The notes under the pieces were generated by a model, which ran no database searches, was not told the DNA's origin, and saw nothing but the letters and a program-made list of their open reading frames with translations. 44,966 nucleotides of DNA from Reyranella massiliensis 521. Lineage in GTDB: Bacteria; Pseudomonadota; Alphaproteobacteria; Reyranellales; Reyranellaceae. The DNA lies in contig CAMARK010000031.1 in NCBI GenBank assembly GCA_945860205.1, forward strand, positions 1 through 44,966. The letters are read 5' to 3'. Shown here one piece after another: positions 25,712-33,236 of this stretch (the first letter of the stretch is position 1; each line of letters starts with the position of its first letter). A program made the translations under genes and the position numbers.

Positions 25712-26161
25712 TCAGGCCTTGGCCGCGGCGTGGATCGCTTCACGCACCTGCTGGTAGGTGCCGCAGCGACAGATGTTGGTCATGGCCGCGTCGATGTCGG
25801 CATCGGTCGGCTTGGGCTTGGCGGCGAGCAGCGCGGTCGCTGCCATCACCATGCCGCTCTGGCAGTAGCCGCACTGGGGCACGTCGATCGCCACCCACGC
25901 GGCCTGGATCTTGTTCAGTTGGCCGCTGGCCGCGAGTCCTTCGATGGTCGTGACCTTGCGATTGCCGACCGAGTTCGCCGGCACCTGGCAGGAGCGCGTC
26001 GCCACGCCGTCGATCAGCACCGTGCACGAGCCGCACTGGGCGATGCCGCAGCCATATTTCGTGCCGGTGAGCCCGAGCTGTTCGCGCAGCACCCATAGCA
26101 GCGGGGTACGCGGATCGGCGTTGTGATTGAGCGCCTTGCCGTTGACGTTGAGGACAGCCAT
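25712..26161 (-). CDS. 2Fe-2S subunit of the xanthine-oxidase-family hydroxylase (IorA-like)
   Basis: A 149-aa iron-sulfur subunit with two 2Fe-2S clusters. The plant-type ferredoxin cluster ligands are in [17 protein letters not shown] and the later SCQVP, and the helical cluster in [11 protein letters not shown] and [14 protein letters not shown]. No signal peptide; it would be carried across the membrane with the Tat-bearing large subunit. CAGGAGACCGGG before the ATG is a good ribosome site. This is the first gene of the nine-gene redox operon, with a promoter proposed about 255-280 bases upstream. Confidence 0.92.
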   Translation of the reverse strand: MAVLNVNGKALNHNADPRTPLLWVLREQLGLTGTKYGCGIAQCGSCTVLIDGVATRSCQVPANSVGNRKVTTIEGLAASGQLNKIQAAWVAIDVPQCGYCQSGMVMAATALLAAKPKPTDADIDAAMTNICRCGTYQQVREAIHAAAKA

Positions 26162-26197
26162 CCCGGTCTCCTGTTTGTTTGGAGTATGGCGGGCAGC

Positions 26198-26356
26198 CTA
26201 GCCGAGCAGATGGGGCACGCCTATAGCCGGCCCATCGCTCACGCATGTGTGATCGCAAGCGACGATCGGCTTCCTATCTTGCGCGGGAATTTTCGCCTCA
26301 AGCCCTTGATTGCACGCGACAAAGCTCCGATGCGAATGGGAAATAAAGTGTGACAT
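26198..26356 (-). CDS. Possible leader peptide, 52 aa, His/Cys-containing
   Basis: An open frame inside the 5' leader of the redox operon. AGAGGAATCG precedes the ATG at 26356. The peptide begins MSHFISHSHRSFVACNQG and later has VACDHTCVSDGP. It holds several His and three Cys in a short length, which could bind metal or be coincidental. It ends 36 bases before the 2Fe-2S subunit. I recognise no family. An upstream-ORF role in controlling the operon is only a possibility. Confidence 0.25.
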   Translation of the reverse strand: MSHFISHSHRSFVACNQGLEAKIPAQDRKPIVACDHTCVSDGPAIGVPHLLG

Positions 26357-26416
26357 TTTTTCGATTCCTCTCCACTTCTGCAGATCTGTTCGCCGCGATC
26401 GATCGAACGCACAGAA

Positions 26417-26444
26417 TAGATAGGATATCATAGGAAATTGTCAA
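26417..26444 (-). promoter_or_regulatory. Candidate sigma-70 promoter for the redox/Sox-like operon
   Basis: On the minus strand TTGACA (26444-26439) is followed after 16 bases by TATCTA (26422-26417). The surroundings are AT-richer than the neighbouring genes. A start near 26410 would give a leader of about 250 bases before the 2Fe-2S subunit, containing the possible leader ORF. The box match is good, but no other promoter feature was tested. Confidence 0.5.
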
Positions 26445-26505
26445 GGATTTCCTGCCGGCCACCCAGCGCACGTCGGTTCTCATTAAGCCGCAGCTGATGC
26501 TCATC

Positions 26506-26524
26506 GGCCAAGCGGAGCTTGGCC
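26506..26524 (-). terminator. Hairpin at the end of the kinase gene
   Basis: GGCCAAG-CTCCG-CTTGGCC is a perfect seven-pair stem beginning at the last base of the kinase stop codon TAG. No T-run follows, so it is either a weak or Rho-assisted end, or an mRNA 3' stabiliser. It separates the kinase from the redox operon promoter about 60 bases further on. Confidence 0.45.
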
Positions 26525-29148
26525 TATTCAGCCAGCCTGATCTTCCCGCGGCCGCGGGCGCTCGTCGTCGTGCCATCCATTTCGAGCCTGATGCCCTTGT
26601 TGCCTTCGGCCTGGCCGGTAACCTTACCGGCGCTGCCGCTGTCGCAAACCGTACTGATCGTGAACTTCATATTGCCCGTCGCATTTCCCGAGGGATCGAC
26701 CCTCAGTGAGATCGGGAGGCTGCCGCACTTTGGATTGGTGACCGTGCCGGTTCCGCTGCCGTTCACCATCTTCACCGATACATGCATGAGGTGGTCAAAG
26801 CTTCCAGCAGTGACGTTCAGCGACCCGGTGTAGGTCCCGTCGAGCACAACGGCGCCGCCCGGGGGTGCCGCAGCGGCGACGTTGGGCTGGGCCGCAGGGG
26901 CAGCGGCCGGCGCGGCGGCCGGTGCAGCGGGAGCGGCTGCAGCCGGCGCGGGCGCCGCGGCGCGCGCCTTGGCCTCGTCCTCTGCCTTCTTCCTGGCCTC
27001 CTCCGCCTTCTTCTTCTCGTCTTCTTCCTTCTTCTTCTGCTCCTCGTCGTACTTCTGCAGCGCGGGAGCCGCCTCGCGCAGCAATGCCTGGTTCTGCGGC
27101 CCCGAGAGGAAGCCGGTCGCCGGCTGGGTCCGGGCCTTCTGCCAGGCCGCGACCATGTCGCGCGAGCGCGGGCCGAAGGCGCCGTCGGCGCCGCGGGTGT
27201 CGAAGCCGAGCGAGGTCAGCGCCACCTGCACGCGCTGGCGGTCGGGAACCGACAGGCGGAGCGCCGTCTCCGCCGTCTCCGCCGCTTTCTTGTCCGCAAG
27301 CGCGGCGGCATCGGCGACCGCCTTCTGCTGGGCTTCGGCGTCCGCCTTCTGTTTGGCCTCCGCTTCGATCTTCTGGCGGGCTTCCGCCTTCTCCCGGGCT
27401 TCGGCGTCCGCCTTCTGTTTGGCCTCCGCTTCGATCTTCTGGCGTGCTTCCGCCTCGGCGAGCTGCCTGGCGTCGGCTTCGGCCTTCTGCTTGGCTTCCG
27501 CCTCGGCCTTCTGGCGCGCGGCGGCATCGGCCTGCTGCCGCTCGGTCTGGGCCCTGGCGAGCGCCTCGTCGGCCTGGCGCTTGGCCTCGGCTTCGGCGGC
27601 GACCTTCTTGCGGGCATCCTCCTCGGTCTGGCGGAGTGCGGCCATCTCGGCCTCGGCCTTGCGCTGGGCGGCCTGTTCGGCCGCACGCTGGGCCGTCGCG
27701 TCGGATTGCTGACGCTGGCTGGCTTCGGCGATCCTTCGTGTTTCCATCTCGGCCTTGAGCTTGGCCAGTTCCTCTTCCGCCTTCTGGCGGTTGACGCGCG
27801 CCTGCTCGAGTTCGGCGTCGGCGACACGCTTGGCGGTGGCCTCGGCGTCGGCCTTGCGCTGCGCCTCCTCCTCGGCCCGGCGCTTGTCGGCCGCCTGCTG
27901 GTCGGCGGCGCGGCGCTCGGCCAGCACCCTCTCGAGATCCTCGGTCTTGAGGGCTTGCGCGGACGGGGCCTGCGGACCGGACGTCGGCGCCAGCATGAAG
28001 TAGCCGCCGCCCGCCAGCAGGAGCACCGCTGCCGCGATGCCGGCGTAGAGTGATGTCTTGCTCTTCGGTGCCGCGACTGGAGGAGTCGGGGGCGGTGGAA
28101 GATCCATGGCCGGCGCGGGCTGTAGCGTCGACGCCTTTATCGGCACCTGTGCCGGTGTGAGTGTCGGTGTCCGCGTCACCACCGTGGCGCCGGGGTCGGC
28201 CGGGCGCGGCGCGAGCCGCGTGGCATCGTCGTCGCCGGGCGAGGCCATGGAAAGAAGCGTGCGCCAGCCGGCGATCGTCTGCGGGCGGTCCGACGCGCGC
28301 ACCGCCAGGCCGGCATCGATGCCGGCCATCAGTCCTGGCGCGAAGCCTTGAGGCGCCAGCTTGCCCAGCGGCTGGTAGTCGTCGTCGAGCATGCGGTCGA
28401 AGGCGTTGGGCGGCGCCTTGCCGGCGATCGCATGATAGAGCGTCGCCGACAAAGCGTAGATGTCGGTCCACGGGCCCTGCTTGGCCGACGTCATCTGCTC
28501 GCCCGCGGCATAGCCTGGCGTGAAGACCGCCGTCATGACCACACTGCGCCCGGCCATCGCCGCGCGGCTGGCGCCGAAGTCGATCAGGGTGGGATCGCCC
28601 TTGGCGCTGAGCAGGATGTTGGCGGGCTTGATGTCGCGATGCAGGAAGCCCGCGGCGTGCACCTGCTCCAGGCCGTCGAGCAGCGGCGTCAGGATGCGGT
28701 CGACCGCGGCGGCGTCGAGAGGTCCCTGCTTCTTGATCCGGTCCTCGAGCGTCTCGCCATGGAGCAGTTCCATGACGATGTAGGCGGTGCCGTTGATCTC
28801 CAGGAAGTCGAAGACGCGCACGATGCCCGGCGCGTGATGCAGGCTCGCCAGCGTCTGGCCTTCGGCCACGAAGCGGTCGCGGCCCCAGATGAAATCCTCG
28901 GCGACCTTGGTCGAGCGCGGCAGCACGGTCTCGCCGCCCTGGCGAATGGCGATGGCGGTCGGCAGATATTCCTTGATCGCGACCTCGCGGCCGAGCTGGG
29001 TGTCGCGCGCGCGATAGGTGATGCCGAAGCCGCCCTGGCCGAGGACGGAAACAACCGTGAAGCGGCCGATGGTCTGGCCGGGCTGCAAGGCGACGAAATC
29101 GACCTCGGCGGAGTTCGCCGCGCCTGTGTCGACGACCTCGCCGGTCAT
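26524..29148 (-). CDS. Membrane-anchored Ser/Thr protein kinase with peptidoglycan-binding-like domain
   Basis: An 874-aa Hanks-type kinase. The cytoplasmic kinase domain (about 25-300) has the glycine loop LGQGGFGITY, the ATP Lys in VAIKEYLP, the catalytic loop LHRDIKPANILL and LIDFGASR. A Pro-rich linker leads to one transmembrane helix at about 368-390 (SLYAGIAAAVLLLAGGGYF). Then follow a long Ala/Glu/Lys/Arg/Gln coiled coil (about 410-630), a PG_binding_1-like domain (about 635-700, LGFDTRGADGAFGPRSRDM), a second charged segment with an Ala/Pro-rich stretch, and a C-terminal beta-rich domain (about 765-874). The layout suggests a cell-envelope sensor; the ligand is inferred. Confidence 0.9.
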   Translation of the reverse strand: MTGEVVDTGAANSAEVDFVALQPGQTIGRFTVVSVLGQGGFGITYRARDTQLGREVAIKEYLPTAIAIRQGGETVLPRSTKVAEDFIWGRDRFVAEGQTLASLHHAPGIVRVFDFLEINGTAYIVMELLHGETLEDRIKKQGPLDAAAVDRILTPLLDGLEQVHAAGFLHRDIKPANILLSAKGDPTLIDFGASRAAMAGRSVVMTAVFTPGYAAGEQMTSAKQGPWTDIYALSATLYHAIAGKAPPNAFDRMLDDDYQPLGKLAPQGFAPGLMAGIDAGLAVRASDRPQTIAGWRTLLSMASPGDDDATRLAPRPADPGATVVTRTPTLTPAQVPIKASTLQPAPAMDLPPPPTPPVAAPKSKTSLYAGIAAAVLLLAGGGYFMLAPTSGPQAPSAQALKTEDLERVLAERRAADQQAADKRRAEEEAQRKADAEATAKRVADAELEQARVNRQKAEEELAKLKAEMETRRIAEASQRQQSDATAQRAAEQAAQRKAEAEMAALRQTEEDARKKVAAEAEAKRQADEALARAQTERQQADAAARQKAEAEAKQKAEADARQLAEAEARQKIEAEAKQKADAEAREKAEARQKIEAEAKQKADAEAQQKAVADAAALADKKAAETAETALRLSVPDRQRVQVALTSLGFDTRGADGAFGPRSRDMVAAWQKARTQPATGFLSGPQNQALLREAAPALQKYDEEQKKKEEDEKKKAEEARKKAEDEAKARAAAPAPAAAAPAAPAAAPAAAPAAQPNVAAAAPPGGAVVLDGTYTGSLNVTAGSFDHLMHVSVKMVNGSGTGTVTNPKCGSLPISLRVDPSGNATGNMKFTISTVCDSGSAGKVTGQAEGNKGIRLEMDGTTTSARGRGKIRLAE
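27331..27444 (-). repeat. In-frame 66-base direct repeat inside the kinase coiled coil
   Basis: Forty-eight bases beginning GGCTTCGGCGTCCGCC on the plus strand at 27331-27378 recur exactly at 27397-27444, with a period of 66 bases (22 codons). The unit encodes RQKIEAEAKQKADAEA-type residues. Perfect identity suggests recent duplication or gene conversion that lengthens the coiled coil by a whole number of helical turns. Confidence 0.8.
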
Positions 29149-29323
29149 GCTCCGGCCTCAACAAAAGCCTTCCGCGCCGCGCGGTGCCAATGCGTGATGT
29201 GAATCTCCCCCAATCCGCTCATGGAAACGCAATTCGACGTCGTTGTCCAGACAGGCGGCAGGGCTAGGGACGCCGCAACCGCTTCGCTCTCTTGGCCCGC
29301 GCCGCGGAAGGCTGCCCGGCCGC

Positions 29324-30382
29324 CTAAAGTTTGGGCGGCGGATAGTAGGGCTTGTCGCCCAGGGCCTGCACGCGCTTCCAGAATTCCATGCCGGAAGCCT
29401 TGCCGACCTCGTCGAGGTCGGCCGCCTGGCGCCAGAGGCTCCACGAGTCGGGGTGCAGGCCGCTCGCCTCGTTCATCTGGCGGTCGCCCTCCACCGTATT
29501 GCCATGGGCGCGCAGCCAGACACCCAGCCGGAACCGCGCCCGCGCCTCGGCGATTTCGGGCGTCACGCTGGGCAGGCCGGCGCGCGCGGCGTCGGGCGGC
29601 AGGGCGTGCTTGCCGTCGTTCACCCAGGCACGCACGGCATCGAGATAGGCCACGCGCGCCGCCAGGCGCTCGGCTTGGTCCTCGGGTGTCATGGTCTTCG
29701 TCTCGAGGTCCATGCGCCGGAAGTGGTCGGTCGAGCCTGCCGTCTCGGGCGGCCGCACGATCCGGCCCTGCTCGTCGATCCAGATCGCCTGCGGCACGTT
29801 CACGAGATTGTAGAGATCTTCGAGGCGGTGCTCGGTGTCGATGAGCTGCCAGTAGTCCGAGCTGGCCTGCTCGATCCACGGCCGCGCATGGTCTGCGCCG
29901 CGGCTTTCCTCCGCGACTGCCACGACCATAAAACCCTTGTCCTTCAGTTCGGCGTAGAGCTGCTGCCACACGGGCAAGTCAAACCGGCAGCCTCACCAAC
30001 TGGCCCAGGTGGCGAGGAAGACCTTCTTGCCCCTGAGCTGCGACAGCGAACGCGGCGTGCCGTCGATGTCTGGCAGGGTGAAGTCCGGCGCCTGCAGCCC
30101 TTCGAGCGCGGCATTGCGTTCGTCGGCCGGAGCGCCCAGCGCCCACACGTCGCGCGCTTCGCTGGCGATGACGGGCGCGCCGAGCTTCTTCCAGAAGACT
30201 TCGACATCGACCTCGGTGCCGTTGGTGGCCGAAGCCGGCAACGGCACGCAGAGTTCTGCTCGGCACATGCCCTCGGGCTTCAGCGTCCAGCCGGTGACGC
30301 GCTCGGCATCGACGGCCGCCATCCAGAGACCGTCGCGGGCCTCGACGTCGAATTGTTCGGTCGGGGTGAGGACGACGGTCAT
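29324..30382 (-). CDS. ResA-like thioredoxin-fold selenoprotein (WAxxUGC motif), TGA at 29993-29995 read as Sec
   Basis: Read through one in-frame TGA, this gives a 352-aa protein with selenocysteine at codon 130. The N-terminal part (1-95) is an unrecognised beta-rich domain. Then come QAPDFTLPDIDGTPRSLSQL, RGKKVFLATWASW-U-GCRFDLPVWQQLY, and a standard thioredoxin continuation (FMVVAVAEE, VNVPQAIWIDEQGRIVRP), then a helical tail (about 230-352). The TGA falls where TlpA/ResA proteins have the first active-site Cys, and the context WASWUGC fits a WAxxUGC selenoprotein family that I recall. No signal peptide is present. The ATG overlaps the stop of the TPP enzyme (ATGA), so it is coupled to it. 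A nonsense mutation is the alternative. Confidence 0.82.
29959..29992 (-). promoter_or_regulatory. Candidate bacterial SECIS hairpin directly after the Sec UGA
   Basis: Counting from the base after UGA, positions 16-20 (UUGCC) pair with 26-30 (GGCAG), enclosing a five-base loop CGUGU. The loop has G at its second position, 22 bases from the UGA, which is within the spacing and loop rule commonly used for bacterial SECIS elements. A competing stem GCUGCC/GGCAGC can form from positions 3-7 and 26-31. Pairing was done by eye, not by folding software. Confidence 0.55.
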
Positions 30383-32010
30383 TTCGGCACCGAGATCGTC
30401 ACTTCCTTGGAGGTGATGAACTCGAGGAGCACCGGCACGCCCTTCTTGGTCTGCTCGATGCCGCGCTTAATGGCGGGAACGATATCCTCGACCTTCGTCA
30501 CGCGCTCGCCGTAACCGCCGAAGGCCCGCGCCATCGCGGCATAGTCGCCGGAGATGTCGGTCGAGCGGTATTTCTCGGTCGAGACCTTCATGATGTGAAG
30601 CTCGATCGCCATCGAGAAATTATTGAGCAGGATCGACATGATCGGAATGCGCTCGCGCACCGCGGTCTCGAAATCCATGCCGGTGAAGCCGATGGCAGCA
30701 TCGCCCCAGACGTTGATGCAGAGCTTGTCCGGGCAGGCGAGCTTGGCACCCATGGCGAGGCCCAGACCATAGCCGAGCTGGGTGGTCTTGCCCCAGCCGA
30801 TGTAGGTGTGCGGCTGCGTCGTCTTCCAGAACGGCGAGAGCTGGTCACGCGGGCTGCCGGCGTCATGCGTGATGATGGTGTTGGCGACGTCGACGGTGTG
30901 CTGCAGGTCCCACAGCACGCGGTAGGGATTGAGCGGCGCCTCGTTGTTGGTCAGCTTGGGCATCCACTCCTTCAGCCACTCGTCGGCGATCGACTTGATC
31001 TCGGCGACAACGGTAGTCGGGTCGCGCTTGGTGGCGCCCAGCGCCTTGGCCGCCTCGACAAGCGCCGCGAGCGTGAGCTTGGCATCGCCCACCAGCCCGT
31101 ACTTGATCGGCACGTCCTTGTTGAGATGTGCCGGGTCGAGCGTGGCGTGGATGACGGTCTTGCCGGCCGGCATCGAGATGCCGAAATTGGTTTCGGTGAA
31201 GGAGCAGCCGATGCCGAGAATGACGTCGGAACGGTCGAGGAAGCTACGCACCGCCTTCGGATACGCACGACCGCCCGAACCCAGCGCCAGCGGATGGGTC
31301 TCGTCGAAACTGCTCTTGCCTTCGAGGCTGGTGCAGACCGGGATCGCCAGCAGTTCGGCAAGTTCCTTGAGTTCGGCATAGGCCTCGGCCCAGTGCACGC
31401 CCTGGCCGGCATAGATCACCGGACGCTTGGCAGCCATGAGCACTTTGGCCGCCTCGCGCACAGCCGCTGGATCCGGTCCGTACTTGGTGACGACGACGGG
31501 CTCGTAGACCAGCGGATCGGGAGCGTCCTCGCCGTAAGCGTCGGCCGGCAGCTCGACGATGACCGGCGCGCCGCGGCCGTTGCGCAGCAGGCTGAAGGCC
31601 CGGCGCATGATGTTGGCGATCTCCTTGCCGTTCGTGATCGGCTCGGCGTGCTTGGCGACATGCGCCATGGCGAGCGTCGAGTTGAAGTTGGGCGGCACAT
31701 GAGCGAGGCGGCGCGGATAGCCCTGCGGGATCACCAGCAGCGGGATCGATTCACCGAAGGCCTGCGCCACGCCGCCATAGGCGTTCTCCGCGCCAGGCCC
31801 GCTCTGCATGCAGAACACGCCCATCCTGCGGCCCTTGGTCATCCGCGACATGGCGTCGGCCATGTGCAGGCCGATACGCTCCTGGCGCACGATGATGGGG
31901 CGGATGTCGACGGCGGCGCATGCCTCGATCAGATGGTTGACCGGGTAGGCGAAGAGATATTCCACGCCTTCCTTCTTCAGAATTTCGGCGATCGCCGGGC
32001 CGGTCTTCAT
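30379..32010 (-). CDS. TPP-requiring enzyme, acetolactate synthase-like
   Basis: A 543-aa thiamine-diphosphate enzyme. The activating Glu is in IIVRQERIGLHMADAMSRM, the Pyr domain opens GPAIAEILKKEGVEYLFAYP, and the PP domain has the TPP motif WGDAAIGFTGMDFETAV...LLNN. The QSGPGAENAYGGVAQAF block is like IlvB, but the regulatory and FAD-specific features of anabolic acetolactate synthase are not obvious. A catabolic role is likely. GGGGAACGCAG lies before the ATG, 16 bases after the VWA gene stop. Its 3' end overlaps the selenoprotein ATG by four bases. Confidence 0.85.
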   Translation of the reverse strand: MKTGPAIAEILKKEGVEYLFAYPVNHLIEACAAVDIRPIIVRQERIGLHMADAMSRMTKGRRMGVFCMQSGPGAENAYGGVAQAFGESIPLLVIPQGYPRRLAHVPPNFNSTLAMAHVAKHAEPITNGKEIANIMRRAFSLLRNGRGAPVIVELPADAYGEDAPDPLVYEPVVVTKYGPDPAAVREAAKVLMAAKRPVIYAGQGVHWAEAYAELKELAELLAIPVCTSLEGKSSFDETHPLALGSGGRAYPKAVRSFLDRSDVILGIGCSFTETNFGISMPAGKTVIHATLDPAHLNKDVPIKYGLVGDAKLTLAALVEAAKALGATKRDPTTVVAEIKSIADEWLKEWMPKLTNNEAPLNPYRVLWDLQHTVDVANTIITHDAGSPRDQLSPFWKTTQPHTYIGWGKTTQLGYGLGLAMGAKLACPDKLCINVWGDAAIGFTGMDFETAVRERIPIMSILLNNFSMAIELHIMKVSTEKYRSTDISGDYAAMARAFGGYGERVTKVEDIVPAIKRGIEQTKKGVPVLLEFITSKEVTISVPK

Positions 32011-32026
32011 CTGCGTTCCCCTAGGG

Positions 32027-33208
32027 CTACTTGTTCAGTTCCTTCATCGCGCTGTCGAGACCGCCCAGCGTGAGCGGGAACATGCGGTTGGAGCTCAGCT
32101 GCTGCAGCAGCTGGATCGACGGCGTGTAGCTCCAGTGCCGTTCCGGCACCGGGTTGAGCCACACCACGCTGCGGTAGGTGTCGGCCACGCGCTGGATCCA
32201 GGTCTGGCCCGATTCCTCGTTCCAGTGCTCCACCGAGCCACCCGGATAGGCGATCTCGTAAGGGCTCATCGAGGCATCGCCGACGAACAGCACCTTGTAG
32301 TCGGCCGGATAGGTATGGAGCAGCTGCGCCGTCGAGAAGGTGTCGACGTGACGGCGGCGATTGTCCTTCCACAGCTTCTCGTAGAGGCAGTTGTGGAAGT
32401 AAAAGAATTCGAGGTGCTTGAACTCCGAGCGCGCCGCCGAGAACAGCTCCTCGCAAACGCGGATATGGGCGTCCATCGAGCCGCCGATGTCGAACAGGAT
32501 CAGCAGCTTCACCTTGTTGCGCCGCTCCGGCACCATCTTGATGTCGAGGTAGCCGGCGTTGCGCGCCGTGCTGCGGATCGTGTCGGGCATGTCGAGCTCG
32601 ACCTCGGCGCCCTCGCGCGCGAACTTGCGCAGGCGCCGGAGCGCGATCTTGATGTTGCGCGTGCCGATCTCGACGGTGTCGTCGAGGTTCTTGTACTCGC
32701 GCTTGTCCCAGACCTTGACCGCACGGCCCTCTCGGTTCTTGTCCTGGCCGATGCGCACGCCCTCGGGATTGAAGCCGTGGGCGCCGAACGGCGAGGTCCC
32801 GGCCGTGCCGATCCACTTGCTGCCGCCCTGATGGCGCTTCTGCTGCTCCTCGAGCCGCTTCTTCAGCGTCTCCATGAGCTTTTCCCAGCCACCCATCGCC
32901 TCGATCTGCTTCTTCTCCTCCTCGGTCAGAAGCTTCTCGGCGAGCTTGCGCAGCCACTCCTCGGGAATCTCGGCCGCGATGCCTTCCCCGGGCACGGCTT
33001 CGAGGCCCTTGAAGATATGGCCGAAGACCTTGTCGAACTTGTCGAGGTTGCGCTCGTCCTTCACCAGGATGGTGCGCGACAGATAGTAGAAATCGTCGAC
33101 GCTGAAATCGGAGACGCCTTTGTCCATGCCCTCCATCAGGGCGAGATATTCCTTGATGGAGACCGGCACCTTGGCCTGACGCAGTTCAAGGAAGAAGTTC
33201 ACGAACAT
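32027..33208 (-). CDS. VWA domain protein of the CoxE/YehP type
   Basis: A 393-aa cytosolic protein. The N-terminal half (FFLELRQAKVPVSIKEYLALM, TEEEKKQIEAMGGWEKLMETL) is helical and charged. The C-terminal half is a von Willebrand A domain with the metal site LLILFDIGGSMDAH (DxGxS form) and later FVGDASMSPYEIAY. Such proteins act with MoxR ATPases in cofactor insertion or complex maturation. The start at 33208 has GGGAGATCGCG upstream; the longer frame to 33319 runs into the moxR gene and is not used. Confidence 0.88.
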   Translation of the reverse strand: MFVNFFLELRQAKVPVSIKEYLALMEGMDKGVSDFSVDDFYYLSRTILVKDERNLDKFDKVFGHIFKGLEAVPGEGIAAEIPEEWLRKLAEKLLTEEEKKQIEAMGGWEKLMETLKKRLEEQQKRHQGGSKWIGTAGTSPFGAHGFNPEGVRIGQDKNREGRAVKVWDKREYKNLDDTVEIGTRNIKIALRRLRKFAREGAEVELDMPDTIRSTARNAGYLDIKMVPERRNKVKLLILFDIGGSMDAHIRVCEELFSAARSEFKHLEFFYFHNCLYEKLWKDNRRRHVDTFSTAQLLHTYPADYKVLFVGDASMSPYEIAYPGGSVEHWNEESGQTWIQRVADTYRSVVWLNPVPERHWSYTPSIQLLQQLSSNRMFPLTLGGLDSAMKELNK

Positions 33209-33236
33209 CGCGATCTCCCATCGGCCACAGGGGGCG

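Noticed and set aside
26782..28053. Plus-strand frame of 423 codons opposite the kinase coiled coil
   Set aside because: It is the reverse complement of Ala/Glu/Lys repeats giving Leu/Gly/Arg repeats; not a gene.
29324..30382. Reading the split thioredoxin-like gene as two genes or as a pseudogene
   Set aside because: The same frame continues for 220 residues with normal protein character, the TGA falls exactly on the redox residue, and a SECIS-like stem follows. A selenoprotein explains more, though selA/selB/selC must be verified.
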